Source: Myceligenerans crystallogenes (GTDB taxonomy: Bacteria; Actinomycetota; Actinomycetes; Actinomycetales; Cellulomonadaceae). Taken from it: a DNA stretch of 64,000 nt. The notes under the pieces were generated by a model that was not told the origin of the DNA, did not search any database, and saw nothing but the letters and a program-made list of their open reading frames with translations. Location: NCBI RefSeq assembly GCF_039529775.1, contig NZ_BAAANL010000001.1:806001-870000 (forward strand), written 5' to 3'. This document shows, in pieces, positions 49,941 to 59,702 of this stretch. The position numbers were made by a program, and so were the translations under genes. Position 1 is the first letter of the stretch; the number at the start of each line of letters is the position of its first letter.

Positions 49941-50920
49941 CGCACCTCGGATCGTGGATCTCCGCCCTGGCGGACGGGCAGCTGGACGCCACCGAGACGG
50001 AGCAGGCCTTGGAGCACGTGGCGGTCTGCCGCGCGTGCGCGCGCGAGCTGGACGACGCGCGGCGCTCCCGGCGGCTGCTGTCGGCGGCGTCGGAGGACCT
50101 GCGCCCGGACCCGCAGCTGACCGCGCGGCTCATGGCCCTGCAGGCCTCGATCCCCGACGCCGCCGACGACCCGCTGCGCAGCCGGCGCACGACGGGCTTC
50201 GGCTCGCCGGCCCTCGACGCGCCCTCGCGGCGCGGTGGCCCGGCGGGCTGGGGCGGGGTCCCGCTCCCCGGGCTGGTCGACGGCGTGCGGCTCACCGGGC
50301 AGCTCTCCACCGGGCGGCGTCGTACCGCGCGGTTCCTGGTGTTCGGCGCCGGGAGCGCGGGCGCGCTCGGCCTGGCGGCGCTCTTCGTGCTGGGGCAGGG
50401 CCCGCAGGTGGTCCCCGAGGTGTCGGCGGCCGACGCGATGACGATGCTCGCCCGCACCGGCCCCGACGAGCGGGCGGCCGGGGTGGACGTCCTGGCCGGG
50501 CTCGCCCCCGCGGGCGCGGTGCCGGAGCAGCGCAGCGCCGCCGCGCTCGACTGGGCGACCGCGCAGGGCTGGGTGGTGCCCGGCACGCTGCCCGACGGCC
50601 TGGAGGTCAGCGCGGTGCGGCTGGTGGGCTCCCGCGGCGAGATCCTCGAGATCGACCTCGCGGGCGAGGCGGGACACGCCGTCGTGCGCGAGCAGGTGGG
50701 CACGCTCCCCGGCGACGAGTCGGTCCACGTGCTGGGCCGCACTCCCGCGCATGTCGCGTGGCAGGCGGACGGCGTCGTGGTCGATGTCGTCGCCGACCTG
50801 CCCGAAGACATGCTCGACTCCTTCGTGGCATCCTTCCCCGCCGCTGGCTACGATGCCGGGGTCCTTTCCCGCATCGAACGCGGGTGGAGCACTGCCACGG
50901 GAGCGATCACCGGTCCATGA
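49937..50920 (+). CDS. ZAS-type anti-sigma factor (RseA-like)
   Basis: Protein of 327 residues that holds SigE inactive. N-terminal zinc anti-sigma motif HVAVCRAC (Hx3CxxC) in a short helical domain, then a flexible Pro/Gly/Arg stretch and one membrane segment (about 130-150, FLVFGAGSAGALGLAALFVLG), and a long extracytoplasmic domain. The M. tuberculosis counterpart is shorter; this one has an extra ~180-residue external domain which may sense stress. Translationally coupled to sigE and htrA. Confidence 0.88.
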   Translation: MTHLGSWISALADGQLDATETEQALEHVAVCRACARELDDARRSRRLLSAASEDLRPDPQLTARLMALQASIPDAADDPLRSRRTTGFGSPALDAPSRRGGPAGWGGVPLPGLVDGVRLTGQLSTGRRRTARFLVFGAGSAGALGLAALFVLGQGPQVVPEVSAADAMTMLARTGPDERAAGVDVLAGLAPAGAVPEQRSAAALDWATAQGWVVPGTLPDGLEVSAVRLVGSRGEILEIDLAGEAGHAVVREQVGTLPGDESVHVLGRTPAHVAWQADGVVVDVVADLPEDMLDSFVASFPAAGYDAGVLSRIERGWSTATGAITGP

Positions 50921-52422
50921 CTGACGACGACAACCTCTTCGCGCCGCCGACGGCGCCCGGTCCGGTACCTCCGCGACTGCCGGAACAGGGCACGGCGGTG
51001 CCGGGCGGCCCGCCGTCGGCTCCTCCGCGGCCGGGAGCCACGGCGCAGCAGGCGGGCCCGCCGGAGCAGCCGGCGGCGCAGCACGTCGACACGGTGCGGT
51101 TGCCGCCGCCGTCGGCCGTGCCCCCGCCGCTCGTTGCCCCGCCGTCCGCGCAGCAGCAGCCCGCGCCGCCGCATCCGTCCAGGCACCCGCAGGCCGCACC
51201 GCCCGCCGGCGGGGTCCTGCCCACGGCGGCGATCTTCGGGTCGCAGCCCGCGCCCGCGCCGTTGCCGGCCCTGCCGCAGGCGGCCCCGGTCAAGGAACGG
51301 CGCCGGGGCCTCGGGCCGGGGGCCGTCGTGCTGGTCGCCGTGCTCGCGCTGGTGGCCGGTCTCGTGGGCGGGATCGGCGGGGCCGCGCTGCTGAACGCGA
51401 ACGACGACGACGGCGCCGGGCTGCGGGCCGATGCCGCGCTGCCGGAGTCCGGGGGCCAGCAGGTCGAGCGACCCGCGGGCTCCGTCGCCGCCATCGCCGC
51501 GAAGGCGCTGCCGAGCGTCGTCTCGATCGAGGTGCGTGCCTCCGAGGGCGCCGCCACGGGTTCCGGGATGGTGCTCAAGGAGAACGGCTACATCCTCACG
51601 AACAACCACGTGATCGCCCCGGCGGCCGCGGGTGCCTCGAGCGCCCCGATCTTCGTGACGTTCGCGGACGGGCACGAGCAGGAGGCCGAGATCGTGGGCG
51701 CCACCCCGGACTACGACCTGGCGGTGCTCAAGGTCCGGGAGAACGGGCTCACGCCGCTCGTGCTGGGCGACTCGGACGAGGTCGTCGTCGGCGACGACGT
51801 GCTGGCCGCGGGCGCGCCGCTCGGGCTGGACTCCACGGTGACCACGGGCATCGTGTCGGCGCTGCACCGTCCGGTGCAGGCGGGGGAGCAGTCGTCGGCG
51901 GCGTTCATCGACGCGATCCAGACCGACGCCGCGATCAACCCCGGCAACTCGGGCGGGCCGCTGCTGAACTCGAACGGCGAGGTCATCGGGATCAACTCCG
52001 CCATCGCCCAGGCGCCCGGGTCGCTCGCCGCGACCGGGAACATCGGGCTCGGCTTCGCGATCCCGTCGAACCAGGCCCGCCGCACGGCGGAGCAGCTGAT
52101 CGAGACCGGCCGGGCCACGTTCCCCGTGATCGGCGTGCTGCTCGACCCGTCGTACCAGGGCGAGGGCGTGAAGGTCGCCTCGGAGACGCAGCAGGGGCAG
52201 CCGCCGGTGACGCCGGGCGGACCCGCCGAGAGCGCCGGGATCCGGCCCGGCGACGTGATCCTCGCGATCAACGGGCGCCCGGTCTCGCAGTCGGACGAAC
52301 TGGTCGTCGCGATCCGGGCCATGGCGCCGGGCGACGCGGTGACGCTCAAGGTCCGCACGGGCGGCCAGGGCGAGGGGCGCGACGTGCGCGTCGTCCTGGA
52401 CGAGAAGGCCAGCGACGGCTGA
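50917..52422 (+). CDS. htrA: HtrA-type serine protease with PDZ domain
   Basis: Membrane-anchored protease of 501 residues. Residues 1-125 are a Pro/Ala/Gln-rich cytoplasmic tail, about 131-158 a membrane segment, then a chymotrypsin-like domain with His in TNNHVI, Asp in DYDLAVL and Ser in GNSGGPL, and a C-terminal PDZ domain (PVTPGGPAESAGIRPGDVI). It degrades misfolded envelope proteins and can act in release of SigE. Third gene of the overlapping sigE operon. Confidence 0.94.
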   Translation: MTDDDNLFAPPTAPGPVPPRLPEQGTAVPGGPPSAPPRPGATAQQAGPPEQPAAQHVDTVRLPPPSAVPPPLVAPPSAQQQPAPPHPSRHPQAAPPAGGVLPTAAIFGSQPAPAPLPALPQAAPVKERRRGLGPGAVVLVAVLALVAGLVGGIGGAALLNANDDDGAGLRADAALPESGGQQVERPAGSVAAIAAKALPSVVSIEVRASEGAATGSGMVLKENGYILTNNHVIAPAAAGASSAPIFVTFADGHEQEAEIVGATPDYDLAVLKVRENGLTPLVLGDSDEVVVGDDVLAAGAPLGLDSTVTTGIVSALHRPVQAGEQSSAAFIDAIQTDAAINPGNSGGPLLNSNGEVIGINSAIAQAPGSLAATGNIGLGFAIPSNQARRTAEQLIETGRATFPVIGVLLDPSYQGEGVKVASETQQGQPPVTPGGPAESAGIRPGDVILAINGRPVSQSDELVVAIRAMAPGDAVTLKVRTGGQGEGRDVRVVLDEKASDG

Positions 52423-52428
52423 CGGCGG

Positions 52429-52471
52429 GGGTCGTGCGCGCGGCCCGATCGTGCCGGGTCGTGCGCGCGGC
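52429..52471. repeat. 16-bp direct repeat upstream of tatB
   Basis: GGGTCGTGCGCGCGGC occurs at 52429-52444 and 52456-52471 with 27-bp periodicity, between htrA and tatB. Confidence 0.6.
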
Positions 52472-52525
52472 GTGCGCACCGGGCGGCTGTACCTGGCGCA
52501 CGGCCGCAGCGGATAGGGTGGGCGC

Positions 52526-52888
52526 GTGCTGGGGATCAACGGATGGGAGCTCGGTCTCATCGTCGTGCTGGCCGTCGTGCTCATCGGGCCCGAGCGGCTG
52601 CCGGGGTACGCCGAGCAGCTGGGCCGCGCGGCCCGCACCGCCCGCGACTACCTGACCACGGCGCGCAGCCGCGTCGACGAGGAGCTCGGCCCGGAGTTCA
52701 AGGACGTCGACTGGTCCAAGCTCGACCCGCGCCAGTACGACCCGCGCAAGATCGTCCGCGACGCCCTGCTCGACGACTCCCCGCGTTCCTGGACCAACGG
52801 CAGCACGCCCGACGCCGGCCCGGCGTCGTCGTCCGCACCGGGGACGCCGCCGCCCGCCCGCGCCCCGTACGACACCGAGGCCACCTGA
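52526..52888 (+). CDS. tatB: twin-arginine translocase subunit TatB
   Basis: Protein of 120 residues. One N-terminal membrane helix with the invariant start LGINGWELGLIVVLAVVLIGPERLP is followed by an amphipathic helix and an acidic, Pro/Ser-rich tail. TatB receives twin-arginine precursors with TatC. GTG start six bases after TAGGGT (52514-52519), leaderless. It follows htrA as in M. tuberculosis (Rv1224). Confidence 0.92.
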   Translation: MLGINGWELGLIVVLAVVLIGPERLPGYAEQLGRAARTARDYLTTARSRVDEELGPEFKDVDWSKLDPRQYDPRKIVRDALLDDSPRSWTNGSTPDAGPASSSAPGTPPPARAPYDTEAT

Positions 52889-52964
52889 GCCCCTCCCGCA
52901 GGTGCGGGTGAAAAACGGGGTGGAAATTCGTCCGTCCGGCGGGCGGCCTGCCAGAATGATCCCC

Positions 52965-54071
52965 ATGCCGTCCGAAACTCAGGTTGCCCACGACGCGGCG
53001 GTCGCGACCGCCCCGCGCGTGCGGCAGCGCATCCTGTCGGGGATGCAGCCCACCCATGACTCGCTCACCATCGGGAACTACATCGGTGCGCTGCAGCAGT
53101 GGGTGGCGTTGCAGGACTCGTACGACGCGCTGTACTGCGTCGTGGACCTGCACGCGCTGACGGTCCACCCGGACCCGGCGGTGCTGCGCGAGCGCACCCG
53201 CCGCACCGCGGCGCAGTACCTGGCGGGCGGCGTCGACCCGGAGCGGTCGGTGCTCTTCGTGCAGTCGCACGTGCCGGAGCACACCGAGCTGGCGTGGCTG
53301 CTGTCGTGCCAGACGGGCTACGGCGAGGCGAGCCGGATGACCCAGTTCAAGGACAAGGCCGAGAAGCAGGGTACGGAGGGCACCACCGTCGGGCTCTTCA
53401 CGTACCCCGTGCTCATGGCCGCGGACATCCTGCTGTACGACGCCGCGCTGGTGCCCGTGGGCGAGGACCAGCGGCAGCACCTCGAACTCACGCGGGACCT
53501 GGCCGAGCGCCTGAACACGCGGTTCGGCGAGGGCACCGCCGTCGTGCCCGACGCGCACATCGTCAAGGCCGTGGCCAAGATCTACGACCTGCAGGAGCCG
53601 ACGGCCAAGATGAGCAAGTCGGAGGCGGGCAAGGGCTCGCTGCTGCTGCTCGAGGACGTGAAGCGCACGGCGAAGAAGATCAAGTCGGCCGTCACGGACG
53701 CGGACGAGACGTACGCCGTGCGGTTCGACCCGGCGGCCAAGCCCGGCATCTCGAACCTGCTGACCATCTTCTCCGCGGTCACGGGCCGCGGCGTCGACGA
53801 GATCGCCGCCGAGTACGACGGCCGCGGGTACGGCCACCTCAAGGTGGCGCTGGCCGACGCCGTCGTCGCCTTCCTCGAGCCGTTCCAGGAGCGGGCGAAC
53901 GGCTACCTCGCGGACCCTGCCGAGCTGGACCGCGTGCTCGCCGACGGCGCGGACCGGGCGCGGGACATCGCGCAGCCGGTGCTGGAGCGCGTCAAGAGCC
54001 GGTTCGGGCTGCTGCCGGCGCGTGCCGCCAGGCCGGCGGCAGCCGTGTCCCCGGCCGAGAGGGCGCAGTGA
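52965..54071 (+). CDS. trpS: tryptophanyl-tRNA synthetase
   Basis: Class I synthetase of 368 residues, charging tRNA-Trp. SGMQPTHDSLTIGNYIGAL holds the HIGH-equivalent TIGN; KMSKSEAG is the KMSKS loop. Start ATG 52965 lies seven bases past CAGAAT, leaderless; a longer frame to 52902 has no support. Overlaps the 2H phosphoesterase gene by GTGA. Confidence 0.96.
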   Translation: MPSETQVAHDAAVATAPRVRQRILSGMQPTHDSLTIGNYIGALQQWVALQDSYDALYCVVDLHALTVHPDPAVLRERTRRTAAQYLAGGVDPERSVLFVQSHVPEHTELAWLLSCQTGYGEASRMTQFKDKAEKQGTEGTTVGLFTYPVLMAADILLYDAALVPVGEDQRQHLELTRDLAERLNTRFGEGTAVVPDAHIVKAVAKIYDLQEPTAKMSKSEAGKGSLLLLEDVKRTAKKIKSAVTDADETYAVRFDPAAKPGISNLLTIFSAVTGRGVDEIAAEYDGRGYGHLKVALADAVVAFLEPFQERANGYLADPAELDRVLADGADRARDIAQPVLERVKSRFGLLPARAARPAAAVSPAERAQ

Positions 54072-54607
54072 ACATTCCGGACCGGGCACCGGGGCAGGTG
54101 CGGATCGGGATCGCCGTGGCGATCCCGGAGCCGCACGCGACCGAACTCGCCGCCGCCCGGTCCGCGGCGGGCGACCCGCTCGCGGACGTGATCCCGCCGC
54201 ACATCACGCTGCTCGGCCCGACCGTCGTCGACCAGACGGACCTGGAGAAGGTGCGCGAGCACCTGCGGGACGTCGCGGCGCAGATCCCGCCGTTCACGGT
54301 GCGGCTGCGGGGCACCGCCACCTTCCGGCCGGTGTCGCCCGTGGTGTTCGTGTCGCTCGCCCAGGGCATCGCGGAGTGCGAGCAGATCGAGCAGCGCGTG
54401 CGGACCGGCCTGCTGGCCCAGGACCTGCGGTTCAACTACCACCCGCACGTGACCGTCGCGCACGAGGTGCCGGACGAGGCGCTCGACAAGGCGTTCCACG
54501 CCCTGCGCGACTTCGAGGCGGACTTCGAGGTCACGAGCTTCTGGCAGTACGAGCACGGCGACGACGGCGTCTGGCGGCCCCAGCAGCGGTTCGACCTGGA
54601 ACGCTGA
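54068..54607 (+). CDS. 2H phosphoesterase (2'-5' RNA ligase family)
   Basis: Protein of 179 residues with the two HxT motifs of the 2H superfamily, HITLL (about residue 45) and HVTVA (about 128). Members cleave or ligate 2',3'-cyclic and 2',5' linkages in RNA. GTG start overlaps the trpS stop, so the two are translated together, a common actinobacterial pairing. Confidence 0.87.
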   Translation: MNIPDRAPGQVRIGIAVAIPEPHATELAAARSAAGDPLADVIPPHITLLGPTVVDQTDLEKVREHLRDVAAQIPPFTVRLRGTATFRPVSPVVFVSLAQGIAECEQIEQRVRTGLLAQDLRFNYHPHVTVAHEVPDEALDKAFHALRDFEADFEVTSFWQYEHGDDGVWRPQQRFDLER

Positions 54608-54668
54608 GCCCCGCCGGTACGGCGTGTGGCCGCCGCCGTGCGTGGCGCCCTCTGCCAGGCTGACGGCC

Positions 54669-55556
54669 ATGGAGAAGCTCAAGGAGCTGTGGCGGCGCTG
54701 GCAGCGGTCCCGGGGCGGCCGGGCCCTGCAGCGGTACTCGGACCGGGGCGGTTCGGTGCTGTGCGGGGGCATGGCGTACACCGCGCTGTTCTCCCTCTTC
54801 GCCGCGCTGACCATCGGGTTCACGGTGTTCTCGGGCGTGCTGGGCCGGGACGCCGAGCTGAGCGAGCAGGCGCTGGCACAGGTCGAGGAGTGGGTGCCGG
54901 GGCTGGTCGACACCGGGTCCGGCGGTCTGGTCCGGCCGGAGCAGCTGATGCTCTCCGGCGGGTTCAGCCTCACGTCGGTCGTGGCGGTGCTGGTGCTGCT
55001 GTGGTCCGCGACGGCGGTGATGGGTGCCCTGCGGGTGTCGGTGCGCACCATGTTCGACCTGCCCGTCGACCGGACGAGCCCGGTCGTGGAGAAACTGCTG
55101 CAGCTCGCGGGATTCGTCCTGCTGCTGGCGGGCGTGCTCGTGGCGGCCGCCACCGGCGTCCTGGTGAGCACCGCCGCGCCGTGGGTGCTGGACCAGTTCG
55201 GGATGGCGGGCGCCAGCCGGGTCGTGGTCCGCGTGCTGGGTCTCGTGGCGAGCGTGGTCGTCGACGCCGTCGTGGTGGCCCTGGTCATCCGCTTCGTGGC
55301 GGGCGTGCGCCTGCCGGCCCGCGAGCTGTACGTCGCGGCGGCCGTGGTGGGCGTGACCACGGGCCTGCTCCGCTGGGCGGGCAGCTCCCTGGTGGTGGGC
55401 TCGGCGGCCCAGAACGCCCTCCTGGCGGGCTTCGCGGTCCTGGTCAGCGTCCTGGTCCTGGTCAACGTGGTGGCCCGGGTCCTCCTCCTGGCCAGCGCCT
55501 GGGCCGCGGAGGCGAACGGCAGGCAGCACGATCACGTCGAGGCGCCGGCCGCGTGA
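54669..55556 (+). CDS. YihY/virulence factor BrkB family protein
   Basis: Membrane protein of 295 residues with about six hydrophobic segments and the family landmark GGMAYTALFSLFAALTIGF. Formerly mislabelled ribonuclease BN. Role unknown. CAGGCT-N7-ATG suggests a leaderless message. Convergent context is absent; the next gene is on the same strand. Confidence 0.85.
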   Translation: MEKLKELWRRWQRSRGGRALQRYSDRGGSVLCGGMAYTALFSLFAALTIGFTVFSGVLGRDAELSEQALAQVEEWVPGLVDTGSGGLVRPEQLMLSGGFSLTSVVAVLVLLWSATAVMGALRVSVRTMFDLPVDRTSPVVEKLLQLAGFVLLLAGVLVAAATGVLVSTAAPWVLDQFGMAGASRVVVRVLGLVASVVVDAVVVALVIRFVAGVRLPARELYVAAAVVGVTTGLLRWAGSSLVVGSAAQNALLAGFAVLVSVLVLVNVVARVLLLASAWAAEANGRQHDHVEAPAA

Positions 55557-55742
55557 GGAAGCCGTGCGGGCGCATCGGGCGAACGAGCCGAACGGCGTCG
55601 TACGTGGCGCGGGGGCCCGCGGGCCAGGTCTAGATTCGAGGTGCCTGGCGTGGTCGCGCTCGCAACCTTTCGGGGGCGGCCTGCGTCATGTGATCAGGAG
55701 CGCGCCGCACCGGCGCGCCGCACACGGCTCCGGGGGTCTTCG

Positions 55743-58700
55743 ATGAACACCAGGCCAGTCTCCAGGCGTCTCGCGCTCGCCGCGTTCGTGACCTGCGCCG
55801 CGCTGCTGCCCGCGACGGTCGTCTCGGCCGCCGGCCCGCCGGGCGCGGCGGGTTCTCCGCCGGCGGTCGCGCAGGCCGCGGGCTGGGCGTCCGGGTACGA
55901 CGACGGCGCGCGGGCGCCAGGCACACCCGGCGGGCAGGGCAAGACCGCCGCCGACGTTCGCATCACCCTGATCACCGGCGACGTCGTCACGTACCGCCCC
56001 GGCGCCGCCGACGGCGACCCGGGTGCGCTCCTCCGCGTCGACCAGGCGGACCGGCCGTCCGGAGAGCGCCCGGGCTATCGCGAGGTGTTCCGCGACGGCC
56101 ACCTCCACGTCATCCCGTCCGACGTCGCCCACCTCGTCCCCGGCGTCCTGGACCCGCGGTTGTTCGACGTCACCGGCCTCGCCGCGGCCGGGTACGACGA
56201 CGCCTCGCGCGACACCCTCCCGCTGATCGTGGAACCGCCGGCGGCGTCGGGCAGCCGGCGGATCGCGCCACCGGATCTCACGTCCGGCCTGGAACGCCGC
56301 CGCGGCCTGAACGGCCTCGGCACCGGCGCCGTCGCCGGTGAGGTCGCACGGGACGGCCGCATGCCGGACGTCGTCAGGGAACTGCTCGCCTCGCGCGGCC
56401 AGGGGGGTGCGACCGCCTCGCCCGCCGGCGAGCCCCCGAGCGAGTCCGCGACCGACCAGCCCGCGAGCGTGTCCGCAACCGGCCCGTCCGCGACGTCCAC
56501 GCCGTCGTCGTCGGGCGACCGGCTCGGCAAGGTCTGGCTCGACGCCCCCGTGCGGATGTCCGACGCCGACAGCATGCCGCAGGTCGGCGCGCCGCAGGCG
56601 TGGGACGGCGGCTGGACCGGGGACGGCGTGCGGATCGCGGTCGTGGACAGCGGCGTCGACGCCGAGCACCCCGATCTGGCGGGCGCCGTCGTCGCCGCGC
56701 GCGACTTCACGGGACTCGGGTCGGTGGCCGACGCCGTCGGGCACGGCACGCATGTCGCGTCGATCGCCGCGGGACGCGGCGTCGCCGACCCGGCGAACCG
56801 CGGCGTCGCGCCCGACGCCGACCTGCTCAACGCCCGGGTGCTGGACGCCGACGGCGCCGGCTTCGAGTCGTGGATCATCAGCGGGATGACCTGGGCCGCC
56901 GAGCAGGGCGCCGACGTGGTCAACCTGAGCGTCGGGGCACCCGGGAGCTGGACGGACGGCTCCGATCCGATGGCACGCGCCGTGAACCGGATCAGCCGGG
57001 AGAGCGGCGCCCTGTTCGTCGTCGCCGCCGGGAACGACGGCGGCCGGCGCACCGTGAACACGCCCGGCTCCGCCACGCGGGCGCTGACGGTGTCGGCCGT
57101 GGACGACCACGACGAGCTCGCCGGCTTCTCCAGCACCGGGCCGCGCACCGGGGACGCCTACCCCAAGCCCGAGATCGCCGGGCCGGGCGTGGGGATCGTC
57201 GCGGCCCGGGCGGCTGGGACGTCAATGGGCCGGATCGTCGACGAGAACTACGTCGCCGCCGACGGCACCTCGATGGCGACCCCGCACGTGGCGGGCGCCG
57301 CGGCCGCCGTGCTGGAGAAGCGGCCCGGGCTGTCCGCGCCGGACCTGAAGTCCGTGCTGATCGGCGCCGCGCAGGACGGCCCGCCCGCGACCTGGGCCGA
57401 GGGTTCCGGCCGCTTGTGGATTCCGGGCGCGCTGCGCCAGCCGGTGATCGCCCGGCCGGGGGCGCTGTCGTTCGGCCGCGTGCCGTTCGACTCGCCGAGC
57501 GTGACCAAGCAGATCACCTACGCCAACAAGACCGCCGCGCCCGTCACCTACGACCTGGACCTGGACGTCACGTACGACACCGGGGACCCGGCACCGGCCG
57601 GGCTGATGACCCTGGACCGGGACCGCGTCACGGTCCCGGCGGGCGGATCCGCGCGGGTCGGGGTCGTCTTCGACGGGAGCACCTCGGCGGGCGGGTCGTT
57701 CAGCGGCGTGCTCGTGGCGCGCGACGCCCAGGGCCGCACGGTCCGCACGCCCGTCGGCGTCCGTGACGAGCGGGAGATCGTCACGCTCCGGATCGAGGGG
57801 ATCGACCGCGACGGCGGCCCGGCGAGCTCGGACCCCACCGGCGCCTACGACTACGTGGTCATGGCGAACCTCGACGAGAAGCTGGACAACCGCGACGAGA
57901 TCGAGTTCACGGACGGCGTCGCGACGCTCGAGGTGCCGACCGGGACGTACTTCCTCGGCGGGACCTTCACGCTGGAGGACGACTCTGCGCAGACTCTCGT
58001 CTCGCACCCGGAGCTCGACGTCACGGGCGACACGACGGTGGTGCTCGACGCCCGGGACGGCGTCCCGCTCACCTTCTCCACGCACCGCCCGATCGACACC
58101 GACGAGGTCAGGCTGACCCTGTTCCGCCCGATGCTCGGCTTCGACTACGGGGAGGGCGTCGGCGGGGGCGGGCCGGGCGACCTCTACGTGCTGCCGACCG
58201 AGCCGGTCACGAAGGGCGAGCTGATCTTCCAGGCGGCCCTGCGCGGCAGCCAGCCGCTCATCGAGCTGCGGGCGGGCGGCGACGGCGGCGACCCCGTGCG
58301 CCTGAGGTACCTCGAGGACTCGGAGCACCTGATCGGCAAGGTCCGCACGGGCCTGGTCGACGGCGGCAGCGGGTCGCCGGAGGATCTCGCCGCGGCGGAC
58401 GTCGCGGGCAACTTCGTCCTGGTCCCGGGTCCCGAGGAGCAGTACGGCGACGTCTCCCGGCTGGCCGCCGACGCCAAGGCCGCCGGCGCCCTCGGGCTGG
58501 TGCTGCACCACGAGGGCTCGTTCCTCTGGGCGAACCCCGGCGACTCCGGCCTCCCGGTCCTCTGGGCCGACGACGCCCAGGGCGACCGCCTGCGTGACCT
58601 CCTGGCCGCCGACGCCGTCGTCCCCCTCAGCGGCACGAGCCGCGACCGCGCGTCGTACCGCTACACGCTCGCCGAGGTCGAGCACGACGCCGTCCCGTCC

Positions 58701-59678
58701 CGCCCGGCCTACCGCGCCGACGGCTCGAACACGGCCCCGCTGACCCTCGACGTGCGTACCCTCGGGGGCCGCCACCAGGTGCTGACCTCGGCGAGCGCGA
58801 GCACGGGCGTCGAGTGGATGGGCCCGGTCACGTTCGAGTCGGAGCTGAGCGCGCCGTCGGTCACCACGGAGTACGTCTCCACGGACCCCGCCGTCACCTG
58901 GACGCACGGCGCGGCCGTCAACACCTGGGACAACGCCGAGTTCCCCCAGCCGTTCACCGGCGCGGCCCGGACGTATGCCCCGGGCGAGCGGGCCCGGCTG
59001 ACGTTCGGGGCGCAGGCGCACCACGGCGGCCTGTACGGCGAGTTCCCCCACCCGGCGTACTCGTCGGCCTGGCGGGACGGCGAGCTGCTCGGCCTGCGCC
59101 TGCCCACCTACGTGGACGACGCGGGCCACTGGCTCGAGAACTACGAGTCCCAGGTCAAGGTCCGCTTCCGCCTGTGGGCCGACGACGAGCTGATCGCCGA
59201 CGAGCCCTACGCGCCGTTCGGCACCGCCGAGATGCCGACGGAAGAGCGCGCCTACCGCCTGCGCCTGGACACCGAGCGGAGCCAGAAGTGGTGGACGATG
59301 TCGACCAAGGTCTCCACGCAGTGGCGGTTCCCGTCCGGCAGCACGGCGGAGCTCACGGTCCTGCCGCTGCTCACGCTGGACTACGGCCTCACCCTCGACG
59401 ACCGCAACCGGGGCGACCGCACCGAGCGCGCGCTGATCTCGGTGGGTCACCAGCAGGGCTCCACGGCAGGGGAGGTGGCCGGCGTCCGCCTGTGGTGGTC
59501 CGCCGACGACGGCGCCACCTGGCACCGCACCCCGGCCACCCCGCGCGACGACGGCCGCTGGGCCGCCGACGTCACGGTCCCGGAGGGCACGGCGTACGTC
59601 AGCCTCCGCGCGGAGACCTGGGACGGTACCGGCTCCCGCCTCAAGGAAACGGTGATCCGCGCGTACAAGATCAAGTGA
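55743..59678 (+). CDS. secreted subtilisin-like peptidase (S8), multidomain
   Basis: Exported serine peptidase of 1311 residues. Signal peptide (about 8-30), a propeptide, then the S8 domain with Asp302 (AVVDSGVD), His334 (GHGTHVAS) and Ser510 (GTSMATPHVAG). After it come a beta-sandwich region (about 570-680), a segment with a PA-like domain (about 890-960, LVPGPEEQYGDVSRLAADAK) and a beta-rich C-terminus. It probably degrades external protein. No sortase or membrane anchor is seen. TAGATT near 55632 may be its -10. Confidence 0.93.
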   Translation: MNTRPVSRRLALAAFVTCAALLPATVVSAAGPPGAAGSPPAVAQAAGWASGYDDGARAPGTPGGQGKTAADVRITLITGDVVTYRPGAADGDPGALLRVDQADRPSGERPGYREVFRDGHLHVIPSDVAHLVPGVLDPRLFDVTGLAAAGYDDASRDTLPLIVEPPAASGSRRIAPPDLTSGLERRRGLNGLGTGAVAGEVARDGRMPDVVRELLASRGQGGATASPAGEPPSESATDQPASVSATGPSATSTPSSSGDRLGKVWLDAPVRMSDADSMPQVGAPQAWDGGWTGDGVRIAVVDSGVDAEHPDLAGAVVAARDFTGLGSVADAVGHGTHVASIAAGRGVADPANRGVAPDADLLNARVLDADGAGFESWIISGMTWAAEQGADVVNLSVGAPGSWTDGSDPMARAVNRISRESGALFVVAAGNDGGRRTVNTPGSATRALTVSAVDDHDELAGFSSTGPRTGDAYPKPEIAGPGVGIVAARAAGTSMGRIVDENYVAADGTSMATPHVAGAAAAVLEKRPGLSAPDLKSVLIGAAQDGPPATWAEGSGRLWIPGALRQPVIARPGALSFGRVPFDSPSVTKQITYANKTAAPVTYDLDLDVTYDTGDPAPAGLMTLDRDRVTVPAGGSARVGVVFDGSTSAGGSFSGVLVARDAQGRTVRTPVGVRDEREIVTLRIEGIDRDGGPASSDPTGAYDYVVMANLDEKLDNRDEIEFTDGVATLEVPTGTYFLGGTFTLEDDSAQTLVSHPELDVTGDTTVVLDARDGVPLTFSTHRPIDTDEVRLTLFRPMLGFDYGEGVGGGGPGDLYVLPTEPVTKGELIFQAALRGSQPLIELRAGGDGGDPVRLRYLEDSEHLIGKVRTGLVDGGSGSPEDLAAADVAGNFVLVPGPEEQYGDVSRLAADAKAAGALGLVLHHEGSFLWANPGDSGLPVLWADDAQGDRLRDLLAADAVVPLSGTSRDRASYRYTLAEVEHDAVPSRPAYRADGSNTAPLTLDVRTLGGRHQVLTSASASTGVEWMGPVTFESELSAPSVTTEYVSTDPAVTWTHGAAVNTWDNAEFPQPFTGAARTYAPGERARLTFGAQAHHGGLYGEFPHPAYSSAWRDGELLGLRLPTYVDDAGHWLENYESQVKVRFRLWADDELIADEPYAPFGTAEMPTEERAYRLRLDTERSQKWWTMSTKVSTQWRFPSGSTAELTVLPLLTLDYGLTLDDRNRGDRTERALISVGHQQGSTAGEVAGVRLWWSADDGATWHRTPATPRDDGRWAADVTVPEGTAYVSLRAETWDGTGSRLKETVIRAYKIK

Positions 59679-59702
59679 CCCCGCCGGGCGGCGCGACCGC
59701 GG

